From Gemmiger sp. An194 (GTDB lineage Bacteria > Bacillota > Clostridia > Oscillospirales > Ruminococcaceae): a stretch of 64,000 nt of DNA. The DNA lies in the NCBI RefSeq assembly GCF_002160145.1, contig NZ_NFKA01000005.1, forward strand, positions 62,001 to 126,000, in the 5' to 3' direction. The position numbers were made by a program, and so were the translations under genes. Each line of letters begins with the position of its first letter. Position 1 is the first letter of the stretch. The notes under the pieces were generated by a model. It searched no databases. It was not told the DNA's origin and saw nothing but the letters and a program-made list of their open reading frames with translations. Shown here piece by piece: positions 43,838-53,400 of this stretch.

Positions 43838-44563
43838 TCACCGCGCGGATTGTGTTTCTGCCAGAGTAACCGCAAAGATATCCAGCGCACCGGCTGCACG
43901 CAGCGCCTTGGCGCAGTTGGACAAGGTCGCCCCGGTGGTGATCACATCGTCCACCAGAAGCACCCGTTTGCCCTCCACACAGGCCGGGTCTGTTGCCTGA
44001 TAGGCGTTCTTCACGTTCTCCATTCGCTGGCGGGAGGTTTTGCCCTCCTGTTTTTCGGTGCGGCGGGTCTTCTTCAGAGCATGCGGCTCCAGCGGAGCAT
44101 CCAGCGCCCAGGCCAGCTGCCGGGCCAGAAGCTCCGGCAGATTGTAGCCCCTGCCGCGGTCGCCCGCAGGCACCGGAACCACCAGATCAAACCGGCGCAG
44201 CACCTGTTGTTCTTCCAATCGTATTATACCACGCTGCTGCCGGAAAGTACATCCGAAAATCACCGCTGCCATCCAGATGCCCAGCTCCTTTGCGCAGTAG
44301 CCCTGGCCGCCGTTTTTCATCCGAAGAATGGCATCGCGCACACAACCGTCGTAGCGGTAAACCGCCGCCGCGCCGCTCAGATGCTCCATGCAGTGCTCAC
44401 TGTCCGGCAGGCGCGGGATCATCAGCTTCAGCGTTTTCAGCTCCGGCTCACAGTCCGGGCAGCGGGTGAGAAAACCCAGCACCCGCCCGCAGAAAGGGCA
44501 GCGCCGTGGAAACAGCAGCACCCGCACCTGCTCGCCCCACAGCCACAGCCTTGCTCTTTTCAT
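43838..44563 (-). CDS. comFC: ComF-family phosphoribosyltransferase-like protein
   Basis: A 241-aa protein with an N-terminal zinc finger (RRCPFCGRVLGFLTRCPDCE) and a C-terminal PRT fold with the PRPP loop RVLLVDDVITTGATLS. ComFC acts in DNA uptake or recombination in competent bacteria. Its ATG overlaps the recD2 stop (ATGA); the ribosome site is weak, so coupling probably matters. The in-frame open stretch upstream lies inside recD2 and is rejected. Confidence 0.9.
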   Translation of the reverse strand: MKRARLWLWGEQVRVLLFPRRCPFCGRVLGFLTRCPDCEPELKTLKLMIPRLPDSEHCMEHLSGAAAVYRYDGCVRDAILRMKNGGQGYCAKELGIWMAAVIFGCTFRQQRGIIRLEEQQVLRRFDLVVPVPAGDRGRGYNLPELLARQLAWALDAPLEPHALKKTRRTEKQEGKTSRQRMENVKNAYQATDPACVEGKRVLLVDDVITTGATLSNCAKALRAAGALDIFAVTLAETQSAR

Positions 44564-46773
44564 AGCTTGGCCCCGTTTCGCAGCAGGTCCGCCAGGCAGC
44601 TGTAGCGCAGGTTCTGGCGGATGTTTTCGGTCATGCGGGCCACGGTGTCCGGCCGACCGGCCAGGATACACAACCGCTTGGCACGGGTCACGCCGGTATA
44701 CAGAAGATTTCGGTAGCACAGCTTCTCCGGCAGATCGCTCACCGGAATGACCACCGCCGCGAACTCGCTGCCCTGGCTTTTGTGCACCGTAACCGCGTAG
44801 GCAATCTCCAGCTCGGGGATGTTCTCGGCGGTATACACCAGCTTGCGGTCGTCCATCTGCACCAGCAGCGCCCGCTCGCCCGGGTCCACACCCAGGATCA
44901 CGCCCAGGTCGCCGTTGAATGCACCCACGCCCGCTTCGCCGCCGTCCCGCTCATAGGGAATCAGGTAGTTGTTGCGCACCTGCATCACCTTGTCGCCCAG
45001 ACGGAAGACCTGCCCCGCCATTTCCAGCTGGGGCTTGTCCGGCGCGGGCGGATTGAGCATAGCCTGCAGCCGCTGGTTCAGCGCGGCGGTGCCCACCGGG
45101 CCGATCTTGGTGGGACACAGGACCTGAATATCCCGGATGGGGTCCAGACCGTAGCTTTTGGGCAGCCGGGTGGCCACCAGGTCACACACCAGCTGCTGGC
45201 AAGCCAGTCCGCTGGCCTGCAAAAAGAAGAAATCGCTGTTCCGGTCGCCCCGCTGGGGCACCAGCCCATGCACGATGCGATGGGCGTTTTCCACGATCAT
45301 ACTCTGATGCTGCTGGCGGAAGATGCGGGTCAGACAGACGGTGGGCACCACCCCGCTGCGAATCACTTCGCTGAGGATGTTGCCCGGTCCCACGCTGGGC
45401 AGCTGGTCCGCGTCGCCCACCATGATGATCCGGCAGCCGTGCTTCAGCGCCGCCAAAAGGCTCTGGAAGAGTTTGGCATCCACCATACTCATCTCGTCCA
45501 GCACGACCACGTCGCACTTGAGCAGATTTTTCTCGTTGTGGATAAAGCGCAGCAGATGGATCTGCGGGTCGTAGTCCACCTCCAGCAACCGGTGGATGGT
45601 CTGGGCCTTCTGGCCGGTGAGCTCGCTCAGCCGCTTGGCCGCGCGGCCGGTGGGGGCACACAGAGCCACCCGGTCCGCCTGATTCTGGAACAGAGCCAGA
45701 ATGGCATTCACGGTGGTGGTCTTGCCGGTACCGGGACCGCCGGTGAGCACCATCACATTGCTGCACAGGGCCGTTTCGATGGCCTTGCGCTGCTCCGGCG
45801 CATAGGCAAAGCCCTGGGCACGCTCCAGCGCCCGGATATTCGCCTCCAGATCCCGGGGCTGGGTGGCCGGATACCGGGTCAGCTCCCACAAACGGGCGGC
45901 AATATCCTGCTCGGCCCGCAACAGGTCCGGCAGGTACAGGTATTCCCTTCCCTCGCAGATGTATCGGGCCACCTCGCCTTCTGCGATGGCGGCGTCCAGC
46001 TCCCGGTCGATGGCATCCTCGCCGATCTTCAAAAACTTGGCTGTGGTAGTCAGCAGCTGGGACCGGGGCAGACAGGTGTGGCCGTTGCCCCCGTTGTGGC
46101 GCAGCACATACAGAATGCCCGCCCAAAGGCGCAGACTGCCGTCCTGCGCCAGCTCCATCTCGGCGGCGATGGCATCCACCTGGGCAAATTTGAGCCGCAG
46201 CGGTTCGCCGCACAACAGATACGGATTCTGCCGGATGGCCTCCACCGTATTGGGGCCCAGATGGCGGTAGACCTCCACCGCCCGCACCGGGCTGATGCCG
46301 AACCGGCCCAGGTAGGCCACCGCCTCCCGCACGCCGAACATGCGGCGGAATTCATTGCTGATGGCCATTGCCTTATCCGATGTGATGCCCCGCAGGATGG
46401 TGAGCTTCTCCGGCTGATTGGCGATCACCTCCAGGCTGTCTGCGCCAAAAGTTTCCACCAGCTTTTTCGCAGTGGCGGGCCCGATGTAGGGCAGCGCTCC
46501 ACTGGAAAGATAAGCCAGGGTTGCGGCTTCGTCCTGGGGCATGGAGGCCTCGCAGGAGGTGGCCTTGAACTGGGGGCCATGGGTGGGGTGATTTTCAAAA
46601 TGGCCGTAGAGGGTGACGCTTTCGCCCACGTTCACCTCCCCCAGCACACCGGTGACCACATGCAGCTCGCCCCCGGCGTTCACCTCGAACACCACATAGC
46701 CGGTATCCTTATTTTCGTAAATCAGATGCTCGATGGTGCCTTCCATCCGCAGCAGCTGCTGTTCCTGATCCAT
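44560..46773 (-). CDS. recD2: RecD2-type ATP-dependent DNA helicase
   Basis: A 737-aa superfamily 1B 5'-3' helicase, RecBC-independent. Order: N-terminal OB-like domain, helix-hairpin-helix repeats (LPYIGPATAKKLVETFGADS; ILRGITSDKAMAISNEF), helicase core with Walker A LTGGPGTGKTTTVNA, motif II VVLDEMSMVD, SH3 insertion, and motif AYAVTVHKSQGSEFAAV near the end. AAAGGAGG precedes the ATG. It lies 35 nt after the MATE gene and overlaps comFC. Confidence 0.94.
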   Translation of the reverse strand: MDQEQQLLRMEGTIEHLIYENKDTGYVVFEVNAGGELHVVTGVLGEVNVGESVTLYGHFENHPTHGPQFKATSCEASMPQDEAATLAYLSSGALPYIGPATAKKLVETFGADSLEVIANQPEKLTILRGITSDKAMAISNEFRRMFGVREAVAYLGRFGISPVRAVEVYRHLGPNTVEAIRQNPYLLCGEPLRLKFAQVDAIAAEMELAQDGSLRLWAGILYVLRHNGGNGHTCLPRSQLLTTTAKFLKIGEDAIDRELDAAIAEGEVARYICEGREYLYLPDLLRAEQDIAARLWELTRYPATQPRDLEANIRALERAQGFAYAPEQRKAIETALCSNVMVLTGGPGTGKTTTVNAILALFQNQADRVALCAPTGRAAKRLSELTGQKAQTIHRLLEVDYDPQIHLLRFIHNEKNLLKCDVVVLDEMSMVDAKLFQSLLAALKHGCRIIMVGDADQLPSVGPGNILSEVIRSGVVPTVCLTRIFRQQHQSMIVENAHRIVHGLVPQRGDRNSDFFFLQASGLACQQLVCDLVATRLPKSYGLDPIRDIQVLCPTKIGPVGTAALNQRLQAMLNPPAPDKPQLEMAGQVFRLGDKVMQVRNNYLIPYERDGGEAGVGAFNGDLGVILGVDPGERALLVQMDDRKLVYTAENIPELEIAYAVTVHKSQGSEFAAVVIPVSDLPEKLCYRNLLYTGVTRAKRLCILAGRPDTVARMTENIRQNLRYSCLADLLRNGAKL

Positions 46774-46808
46774 TTTCTCTGCCCTCCTTTGCCCGCCTTT
46801 CGCGTTTT

Positions 46809-48191
46809 TTACTGGTTTGTTTTTCGCTGAGCCGTCTTTTCCGGCGGGTCACCCAGATGCTCAAAAATACTGCGCAGCACCAACACTGCCGCAATGCTCA
46901 AGATGACCTCGGCCACGGTCTGGGCATAAGCCAGACCATAGAGGGGCCAGATCAGATTCAGAATCACCAGCGCGGGGATCTCCATCACGATCTTGCGCAG
47001 CACCGCAAACAGCAGCGCCTGCCGGCCCATGCCGCAGGCCTGGAACACGCCCACTGCCAGAAAATCCATGCACAGGAAGGGCAGTGCCAGGCACATGCCA
47101 TGCAAAAAGCGGGAGCCATAGGCCACCGTCTCGGGGTTTTCCATAAACAGGGCAATCAGCAGATCGCTGTTGAACCAGTACACCACACTGAGCACCACCA
47201 GGAAGGAAAGCGCCAACCGCGCTGCAAAGAAGAAGCAGCGCTTCATGCGGCGATAGTTCCCGGAGGCGTAGTTATAGCTGACCAGCGGCATCAGCCCCTG
47301 CGAAAGGCCAGACGACACATAGAACGGCACCTGGTTGATCTTCTGGGCAATGCCCATGGCAGCCACCGCATTGGACCCGTAGGCGGAGGTGAAGTTGTTC
47401 AGCACCGTCATTCCGGTCACATTCAAGAGGTTCTGGATTGCGGCGGGAATGCCCACGCCGCATACGCCCAGCACCACCTGCCGGTCCGGCTTGCAGGGCC
47501 GCAGGCTGATACAGCTGCTTTCGCGCCGAACCACCATCAGCACCAGGAAGTAACCGCAGGCCACACAGTTGGACAGGAACGTGGCAAGGCCCGCGCCCGC
47601 CGCACCCATATCCAGACCCCAGGGAAGAATAAAGAAGGGGTCCAACAGCATGTTCAAAAAGCAGCCGCTCATGGTTCCGATACTGGCATGCAGTGCCGCT
47701 CCCTCACTGCGCACCATATATGCCATTACCACATTCAGAATAGCCGGCACCGCGCCGCAGCAGGTAGTCCAGAACAGGTAAGCCTGCGTGGCGGCCATAT
47801 TTTCATCGCTGGCACCCAGCGCCCGCAGAGCCGGAACAGAAAAGAGCAGGAAAAACAGGGAGATCAATGCCCCACAGACAAGAGAGCACCAGAAACCGAA
47901 GGATGCACTCTGACGAGCGGTCTGTTTATCTCCCCTGCCCAGCGCCCGACTCATCATGCTGGAGGAGCCCACACCGAACAGATTGTTGACCGCATTAAAG
48001 GCCAGCAGCACCGGTGCAGCCAGGGTGACTGCCGCATTCTGTACCGGATTGTTCAGCATACCCACAAAATAGGTATCCGCCAGATTATACAGCACCATCA
48101 CCAGCGAACTGGCAATGGTGGGCATGGCCATGGAAAGAACCGCCTTCGACACCGGAGCCTGCTCGAACAGATAAGTGCGATCGTTCTGCAT
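46809..48191 (-). CDS. MATE-family efflux transporter
   Basis: A 460-aa, 12-TM multidrug/Na+ or H+ antiporter. The start MQNDRTYLFEQAPVSKAVL and the segments MVLYNLADTYFVGML and GVGSSSMMSRALGRGDK are typical of the Firmicute MATE subfamily near MepA/DinF. GGGGAGGG lies 5 nt before ATG 48191. The substrate is unknown. It heads a leftward set with recD2 and comFC; the link is probably only transcriptional. Confidence 0.92.
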   Translation of the reverse strand: MQNDRTYLFEQAPVSKAVLSMAMPTIASSLVMVLYNLADTYFVGMLNNPVQNAAVTLAAPVLLAFNAVNNLFGVGSSSMMSRALGRGDKQTARQSASFGFWCSLVCGALISLFFLLFSVPALRALGASDENMAATQAYLFWTTCCGAVPAILNVVMAYMVRSEGAALHASIGTMSGCFLNMLLDPFFILPWGLDMGAAGAGLATFLSNCVACGYFLVLMVVRRESSCISLRPCKPDRQVVLGVCGVGIPAAIQNLLNVTGMTVLNNFTSAYGSNAVAAMGIAQKINQVPFYVSSGLSQGLMPLVSYNYASGNYRRMKRCFFFAARLALSFLVVLSVVYWFNSDLLIALFMENPETVAYGSRFLHGMCLALPFLCMDFLAVGVFQACGMGRQALLFAVLRKIVMEIPALVILNLIWPLYGLAYAQTVAEVILSIAAVLVLRSIFEHLGDPPEKTAQRKTNQ

Positions 48192-48329
48192 AGTACCCTC
48201 CCCGCCTGCCGTATCGCGGGCGTTTACCCGGCACGGAAGCGCTCTGAAAAGCATCCGAATTTTTCGGCAGCCGCACACTTGCCCGGCCCTGTCGGGCGGA
48301 CGGAGTGCCAAACTGCCGCAATACATTTT

Positions 48330-48358
48330 ATCATAGCACAGTGACCGGCGTTTTTCAA
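48330..48358 (-). promoter_or_regulatory. Promoter of the MATE-recD2-comFC set
   Basis: TTGAAA (48358-48353), 17-bp spacer, TATGAT (48335-48330) with TG extension. The leader is about 132 nt, GC-rich, and has local hairpins such as GCCCGACAGGGCCGGGC, but no riboswitch class was recognised. Confidence 0.78.
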
Positions 48359-48385
48359 CGCTGTCAGCTGCCTTGGGCAAGCCCT

Positions 48386-48415
48386 TTTACTCCGGCTGCT
48401 GCTTTGTGATACAAT
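48386..48415 (+). promoter_or_regulatory. Promoter of the NimA-like gene
   Basis: TTTACT, 18-bp spacer, TACAAT with a TG extension (TGATACAAT), 41 nt upstream of the ATG. Confidence 0.6.
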
Positions 48416-48455
48416 GGCATAAAACCGACAAAAATAAATTCAGGAGGAATGCAAA

Positions 48456-48932
48456 ATGTTCCGACCGATGCGAAGGAAAAGCAAGGAAATCGACCTGCAG
48501 GCAGCCAAAGAGCTGCTGCACCGTGCCCGATACGGCGTGCTGGCTGTTCAGGGGGACGGCGGCTACCCCTATGCAGTGCCCGTGAATTATCTGTATGAGG
48601 AGGAAACCCGGCGCATTGTGTTCCACGGGGCGGCCGCGGGGCACAAGACGGACGCCCTGCGGGCCTGCAGCAAAGTCTGCTTCACCGTGGTGGGCAGCGA
48701 AACAGTAAAAGCCGAGCCCTGGGCTCCCTTTGTGCAGAGCACGGTGGTGTTCGGCCAGTGCCGCATGGTGGAGGACCGAGAGGAAACCCTGCGTCTGGTA
48801 AAAAAGCTGGCCATGAAATATTATCCGGACGAAGCCACCGCCGATATGGAAATCGCGTCCTCCGGCGCGGCCGTCCGGATGTTTGTGATTGAGATCGAGC
48901 ATCTGAGCGGTAAGGAGATTCAGGAGCGCTGA
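48456..48932 (+). CDS. NimA-like pyridoxamine 5'-phosphate oxidase family protein
   Basis: A 158-aa split-barrel flavoprotein of the NimA/PNPOx-like family. Landmarks: LLHRARYGVLAVQGDGGYPY, VPVNYLYEEETRRIVFHGAA and GHKTDALRACSKVCFTVVG, where the G-x-K segment and the adjacent His line the FMN/phosphate site. NimA proteins reduce 5-nitroimidazoles in some anaerobes, but most family members are uncharacterised, so resistance should not be assumed. AGGAGG lies 7 nt before the ATG. Divergent from the MATE gene. Confidence 0.88.
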   Translation: MFRPMRRKSKEIDLQAAKELLHRARYGVLAVQGDGGYPYAVPVNYLYEEETRRIVFHGAAAGHKTDALRACSKVCFTVVGSETVKAEPWAPFVQSTVVFGQCRMVEDREETLRLVKKLAMKYYPDEATADMEIASSGAAVRMFVIEIEHLSGKEIQER

Positions 48933-48952
48933 GCCCTCGCCGTCCGCTTTGC

Positions 48953-49016
48953 TGCAAAAAACCGCCCGCCGGCACCTGAACAGGCCTTCCGGAGGACGGT
49001 TTTTCTTTTATTTTTC
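48953..49016. terminator. Terminator between NimA-like gene and yeiH
   Basis: An imperfect GC-rich stem framed by AAAAAACCG and CGGTTTTT, between convergent genes; both strands end in T runs. Confidence 0.75.
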
Positions 49017-49035
49017 TGTTTTACAAACAGGGCAA

Positions 49036-50052
49036 TCAGCCGATGAACACACGAATCAGTACCAGAGCAAATACGATCTGGCAGGCACCCACGCCCACGC
49101 CGTAGAGCATGGCACGGGGACCCTCGGCGGCCAGGTCGCGGAACTTCACCCGCATGCCGATGGCAGCCAGGGCGATGATCTCGAACTGCTGGCTCACCAG
49201 CTTGGCCGCATGACTGACCACCGGAGGAATCACGCCCACGCTGTGCAGGATGGCCATGATAAAGAAGCCGATGATGAACCAGGGCACACCCGCCTTCACC
49301 GCACCGTTCCCCCCTGCCTGGGATTTGGAGAACAGCGGGGTATCGTCCTTTTCCACATTCATGCGGGAGTAGACCAGCGCTACCAGCACGATGAACACGA
49401 TGCGGATGATTTTGAAGATGGTGGCGGTCTCCACCACCTCGCCGCCCACCAGCTGAGCGGAGGCAATCACCTGACCGATGGACTGCAGGGTGCCGCCGAT
49501 CATGGCGGAGGTGTGCATCACCTCATGCTGATAGACCACGCCGGTGAGGATGGGCAGCACCACCATCAAAATGGTGCCGGTCACGTTCACGATGGTGATA
49601 GAGATGCCCTTGTCCTTGCTGTCGGCCTTGACCACCGGCGACACAGTGGCAATGGCGGAGGAGCCGCATACCGCGTTGCCTGCACCCATCAGCAGACTGA
49701 ACTTTTTGCCGAAGCCCATCTTACGGCCGATCAGGTAAGCCACCATCACGGTGAGAGCCATCTGGCAGGCGATGAAGCCCAGGCCCCGCAGGCCCAGGGC
49801 CAGAATGTCGCTGAGCAGCAGGCTCGCGCCGGTGAGAACGATGGAGTATTCCAGCAGATTCCGCTCGGAGAACTTGGTGCCCGCGTCAAAGCAGGACTTG
49901 TTCAAAAAGGTATTTCCACACAAAATGCCCAGACCGATGGCGAACAGTGCCGCGCCGATGCTGGGGAAAAACTTTGCAATTCCCTGGGCGATCAGTGCCA
50001 GCACCAGGCAAACCAGAAAGCCGGGAGCGTGTTTGGTGACGAACTGTTTCAT
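49036..50052 (-). CDS. yeiH: YeiH/UPF0324 family membrane protein
   Basis: A 338-aa protein with about ten TM helices. Typical of UPF0324 are FLNKSCFDAGTKFSERNLLE and LLMGAGNAVCGSSAIATVSP, the latter with the G-x-x-x-C-G-S-S-A signature. The family is proposed to export sulfate or related anions, but transport has not been settled. The divergent LysR gene reproduces the yeiE/yeiH arrangement of enterobacteria. AAAGGA lies 13 nt before ATG 50052, a long spacing; no better start is present. Confidence 0.88.
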   Translation of the reverse strand: MKQFVTKHAPGFLVCLVLALIAQGIAKFFPSIGAALFAIGLGILCGNTFLNKSCFDAGTKFSERNLLEYSIVLTGASLLLSDILALGLRGLGFIACQMALTVMVAYLIGRKMGFGKKFSLLMGAGNAVCGSSAIATVSPVVKADSKDKGISITIVNVTGTILMVVLPILTGVVYQHEVMHTSAMIGGTLQSIGQVIASAQLVGGEVVETATIFKIIRIVFIVLVALVYSRMNVEKDDTPLFSKSQAGGNGAVKAGVPWFIIGFFIMAILHSVGVIPPVVSHAAKLVSQQFEIIALAAIGMRVKFRDLAAEGPRAMLYGVGVGACQIVFALVLIRVFIG

Positions 50053-50245
50053 AGTAAAGCCGCATTCCTTTCGTAGTTGCATGTTCCGGAAGGCGGCTGC
50101 TGTTCTGCGCCGCCCGGCGCGGAAAAATGCTGCCTTGCCTGGCAACATTTCTCTGCCTGCACTTGATTATACGGCCGATTTTATATAAAATCAAATTAGT
50201 ATTTATCGCCAATTTATAAGTTATATTTATAGAAAGTGTGATCAC
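50053..50245. promoter_or_regulatory. Divergent yeiH-lysR control region
   Basis: A 193-nt gap whose lysR half (about 50170-50230) is strikingly AT-rich, with TATAAAAT, TTATAAG and TTATATTTATAG elements and T-N11-A patterns as expected for LysR-type binding. No single -35/-10 pair can be picked with confidence. Confidence 0.4.
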
Positions 50246-51145
50246 ATGCTGGACCCAAAGCTTCATACCTTTTTACTGCTGGTGCAATGCCAAAGCACCA
50301 CCCGCTGCGCCGAGCTGCTCCACCTGACCCAGCCCGCCGTGAGCCAACACATCAAGGCGCTGGAATCAGCCTATGGGGTAAAGCTGTTTATAAAGGAAGG
50401 GCGGCGGCTGGCGCTCACCCCGCAGGGGCAGCGACTGGCCCAGCTCTGCCGCCGTCTGGCCACGCTGGATGAGCAGATTGCCCGGGAAATGCGCCAGGGC
50501 GATGCGCTCACTCTGCGCTTTGGAGCCACTCTTTCCATTGCGGACGGTCTGATGCCCACGGTGCTGCCCCAGCTGGTGGATCATTTTCCCGAGATCCAGT
50601 TTCACATGGTGGAGCAAAACACCCACGTTCTGCTGGAGCAGCTGGAAAACGGACTGCTGGATTTTGCCCTCATTGAAGGCAATTTCGACCACCGGCGCTA
50701 CGATTACCACCCCTTCTTTGTCAGCCGCTTTGTGGGGCTGTGCAGTCCGAACAGCCCCTATCGGGCTTTTCGATGCCTGCGGGATACCCTGCAGGCTCCG
50801 CTGATTCTGCGGGAAAGCGGCAGCGGCACCCGGGACATCTTCGAAGGGGAATGCCGGGCCCACAATCTGGCTGTGACCGACTACGTGAGCCTGTGCGAAA
50901 TCGAACACATTCCCACCCTGCTGGGGCTGGTTGCCGCGGGCAAGGGCATCACCTTCGCCTATGAAGCCGCTGCCCGAAACCTGCTGACACAGAATCAGCT
51001 CCAGGTGATGGAACTGGAGGACCTGCAGCTGGAACGGCCCTTTCACTTTGTCTGCCTGCCCGGCAGCCCCCAGTCCGAGCTGCTGGCCCGGCTGGCCCGG
51101 ACGGTGGAGCAGGCGGCCGAAACCTGCACAGTAAAGATCCTTTGA
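50246..51145 (+). CDS. LysR-family transcriptional regulator (YeiE/CysL-like)
   Basis: A 299-aa regulator. The N-terminal winged HTH is complete: MLDPKLHTFLLLVQCQSTTR, ELLHLTQPAVSQHIKALESA, GVKLFIKEGRRLALTPQGQ; the rest is a substrate-binding-like effector domain containing LRESGSGTRDIFE, seen in CysL/YeiE-type proteins that sense sulfur-related anions. It is divergent from yeiH and most likely activates it. The ribosome site is weak (GAAAG). Confidence 0.92.
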   Translation: MLDPKLHTFLLLVQCQSTTRCAELLHLTQPAVSQHIKALESAYGVKLFIKEGRRLALTPQGQRLAQLCRRLATLDEQIAREMRQGDALTLRFGATLSIADGLMPTVLPQLVDHFPEIQFHMVEQNTHVLLEQLENGLLDFALIEGNFDHRRYDYHPFFVSRFVGLCSPNSPYRAFRCLRDTLQAPLILRESGSGTRDIFEGECRAHNLAVTDYVSLCEIEHIPTLLGLVAAGKGITFAYEAAARNLLTQNQLQVMELEDLQLERPFHFVCLPGSPQSELLARLARTVEQAAETCTVKIL

Positions 51146-51190
51146 AAAAACACCCGCCCGCCGGAAGCCTCCGGCAGGCGGGTGTTCTGC
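51144..51190. terminator. Bidirectional terminator between lysR and metK
   Basis: Stem AACACCCGCC (51149-51158) with GGCGGGTGTT (51177-51186), plus an inner CCGGAAGCCTCCGG hairpin, between convergent genes; T run on the plus strand short, A run before it. Confidence 0.78.
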
Positions 51191-51212
51191 TTGTTTTCTA
51201 TGTTGGATTCAA

Positions 51213-52358
51213 TCAGGCCAGAGCGGCTTTCAGGGCGTCCACACGGTCGGTGCGCTCCCAGGCCACACCCAGGTCCTCACGGCCCATATGACCGTAGGCG
51301 GCCACGGCACGGTAGCCGGGCTTGCGCAGCTCCAGCGCGCTGATGATGGCAGCGGGACGCAGGTCAAACACCTTGCGCACCGCGGTCTCCAGCTCCTCGC
51401 TGTTGTACTTGCTGGTGCCGAAGGTATCCACCAGGATGCTCACCGGCTCGGCCACACCGATGGCGTAGGCCAGCTGGACCTCGCACTTTTCCGCCAGACC
51501 GGCAGCCACGATGTTCTTGGCCACCCAGCGGGCAGCATAAGCGGCACTGCGGTCCACCTTGCTGGGGTCCTTGCCGCTGAAGGCGCCGCCGCCGTGACGG
51601 GCATAGCCGCCGTAGGTATCCACGATGATCTTGCGGCCGGTCAGACCGGAGTCACCCTGAGGACCGCCCACCACAAAGCGGCCGGTGGGGTTGATGTAAT
51701 ACTTGGTGTTTTCATCCAGCAGCTCGGCGGGAATCACCGGGCGGATCACCTGCTCCATCACATCGCGGCGCAGCTGCTCCATCTCCACATCCGGGCTGTG
51801 CTGGCTGGAAATAACCACCGCGTCCACACGCACAGGCTTGCCGTCGTCGTATTCCACGGTCACCTGGCTCTTGCCATCCGGGCGCAGATAAGCCATCTGG
51901 CCGTTCTTGCGCACCTCGGTCAGCCGCTTGGCCAGCTTGTGGGCCAGGCTGATGGGCAGGGGCATCAGCTCGGGGGTCTCGGTGCAGGCATAGCCGAACA
52001 TCATGCCCTGGTCGCCGGCGCCACCCACCTGGTCGTTGGTGCCCAGCGCAATGTCCGGGCTCTGCTCGTCAATATTGGTCAGCACGGCGCAGGTGTCGGC
52101 ATCAAAACCGTACTTGGCACGGGTGTAGCCGATGTCACGGATCACATTGCGAGCGATGGTCTGGATGTCCACATAGCAGCTGGTGGTGATCTCGCCCATC
52201 ACATGAACCAGGCCGGTGGAGCAGGTGGTCTCGCAGGCCACGCGGGCATCGGGGTCCTTTTCCAGGATGGCGTCCAGCACAGCGTCGCTGATCTGGTCGC
52301 AGATTTTGTCGGGATGGCCTTCGGTTACGGATTCAGAAGTAAAAAAGCATTTCGGCAT
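51213..52358 (-). CDS. metK: S-adenosylmethionine synthetase
   Basis: Makes SAM from methionine and ATP. The 381-aa protein has [20 protein letters not shown] with the catalytic His, [12 protein letters not shown], the hexapeptide-like [20 protein letters not shown]-loop and a C-terminal [23 protein letters not shown] lies 8 nt before ATG 52358. A complete SAM-I riboswitch, terminator and promoter precede it, so high SAM should stop transcription. Confidence 0.96.
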   Translation of the reverse strand: MPKCFFTSESVTEGHPDKICDQISDAVLDAILEKDPDARVACETTCSTGLVHVMGEITTSCYVDIQTIARNVIRDIGYTRAKYGFDADTCAVLTNIDEQSPDIALGTNDQVGGAGDQGMMFGYACTETPELMPLPISLAHKLAKRLTEVRKNGQMAYLRPDGKSQVTVEYDDGKPVRVDAVVISSQHSPDVEMEQLRRDVMEQVIRPVIPAELLDENTKYYINPTGRFVVGGPQGDSGLTGRKIIVDTYGGYARHGGGAFSGKDPSKVDRSAAYAARWVAKNIVAAGLAEKCEVQLAYAIGVAEPVSILVDTFGTSKYNSEELETAVRKVFDLRPAAIISALELRKPGYRAVAAYGHMGREDLGVAWERTDRVDALKAALA

Positions 52359-52433
52359 GGTGTTGCCCTCCTTGATTTGTATGCGCTCAGAACGCAGCGT
52401 TTGGCTGAAAAGCAACTTGCCGGAAACTGCAAC

Positions 52434-52469
52434 AAAAAGCGCCCAAAGGCCCGAAAGCCTTTGAGCGCT
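52434..52469 (-). terminator. Expression-platform terminator of the SAM-I riboswitch
   Basis: On the minus strand agcgctcaaaggc and gccttt-gggcgct pair around a TTCGGG loop and are followed by TTTTT; lies between aptamer and metK. Confidence 0.9.
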
Positions 52470-52475
52470 GTTACG

Positions 52476-52567
52476 CTTATCTTTCGGTTTCCCGCAGGAT
52501 TTGGCACCTTGCATCATGCAGGTTGCCGGACTTCACAGGGCCTGTTCCCTCCGTCACTCTTGATAAG
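52476..52567 (-). ncRNA. SAM-I (S-box) riboswitch
   Basis: Minus strand: P1 CTTATC/GATAAG closes a 92-nt aptamer that contains the conserved AGAGTGACGGAGGGAA, the GAAGTCCGGCAACC core and AAGGTGCCAAATCC, followed by GGAAACCGAAAGATAAG. All are canonical S-box elements. It controls metK through the downstream terminator. Confidence 0.97.
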
Positions 52568-52590
52568 TTGCTATTCAATTTTCGAAATAC

Positions 52591-52619
52591 AGTGTAACAC
52601 AACCCAAAAGGTCTGTCAA
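52591..52619 (-). promoter_or_regulatory. Promoter of the SAM-riboswitch-metK unit
   Basis: TTGACA (52619-52614), 17-bp spacer, TACACT (52596-52591), placing the start of transcription just before the aptamer. It partly abuts the ribU stop. Confidence 0.85.
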
Positions 52620-52627
52620 GCACTTTT

Positions 52628-53263
52628 TTACCGGTTGCGGCCATGCAGCACCGGGCTGAGGGGCTTGTAGATCAGGAAGGTGATCAGCGAAACGATCAGG
52701 CCCTTGACCAGAGTGAAGGGCATGTTGAAGATCAGCAGGCATTCCAGCAGGCCGTTCACGCTGGGACGCAGAGCACGGTAGGCATCAATGATCAGGTCGA
52801 TGCCGCCGAACATGGCGCTGTAGACCGGGTAGCTCAGGAAATAGTTCACCGGCACCGAGATCACAGCCATAACCACCGAGCCAACCAGAGCGGCGATGAC
52901 AGCACCCATGCGGGTCTTCTTATACTTGTAGATCACACCGGCGCTGCCCACAAAGGCTGCACCCAACAGGAAGTTGCACACCTCGCCGATGCCGCCGGTG
53001 GAGCCATGGAAGATGGCCGCCAGAATGTTCTTCACCAGGCAGACCACCACGCCGGACACAGGGCCCATGCTGAAGGCAGCCAGCAAAGCGGGCAGCTCGG
53101 AGATATCCATCTTCACAAAGCTGGGAATGAACATGGGCAGGCTGAAATCGAAGAACATGAGCACGGCAGCCACGGCGGACAGCATGGCGGTAACGGTCAT
53201 GTTGCGCACCCGACGGGTAGAACGGGCCATAGTGGTGGGTTCGGCAGTTTTTGCGTTTGTCAT
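52628..53263 (-). CDS. ribU: ECF transporter S component for riboflavin
   Basis: A 211-aa, six-TM substrate-capture protein for riboflavin, which needs the shared EcfA/A'/T energy module encoded elsewhere. Landmarks: TAMLSAVAAVLMFFDFSLPM, FVKMDISELPALLAAFSMGP (the K-x-D-x-S-E/D-x-P motif of RibU) and the C-terminal CLLIFNMPFTLVKGLIVSLI. GGAGGAAA lies 7 nt before ATG 53263. The FMN riboswitch upstream confirms the vitamin. Confidence 0.95.
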   Translation of the reverse strand: MTNAKTAEPTTMARSTRRVRNMTVTAMLSAVAAVLMFFDFSLPMFIPSFVKMDISELPALLAAFSMGPVSGVVVCLVKNILAAIFHGSTGGIGEVCNFLLGAAFVGSAGVIYKYKKTRMGAVIAALVGSVVMAVISVPVNYFLSYPVYSAMFGGIDLIIDAYRALRPSVNGLLECLLIFNMPFTLVKGLIVSLITFLIYKPLSPVLHGRNR

Positions 53264-53332
53264 AAGTATTTTCCTCCCGGGCATTATGCCCAATAAATTT
53301 TGGAAAGTCGGCCCCAGTGTGTTGCCCGGCAG

Positions 53333-53380
53333 GTAAAACAAAACGCCCTTTTGCAGACGGGTACACCTGCAAAAGGGCGA
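53333..53380 (-). terminator. Expression-platform terminator of the FMN riboswitch
   Basis: Perfect 13-bp arms cgcccttttgcag (53344-53356) and ctgcaaaagggcg (53367-53379) with an interrupted T run on the minus strand, between aptamer and ribU. Confidence 0.9.
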
Positions 53381-53400
53381 ACAACAAACCTAACGCTGCC

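Noticed and set aside
48456-48932. Calling the NimA-like protein a nitroimidazole resistance determinant
   Set aside because: Most members of this split-barrel family have no role in resistance; sequence alone does not support it.
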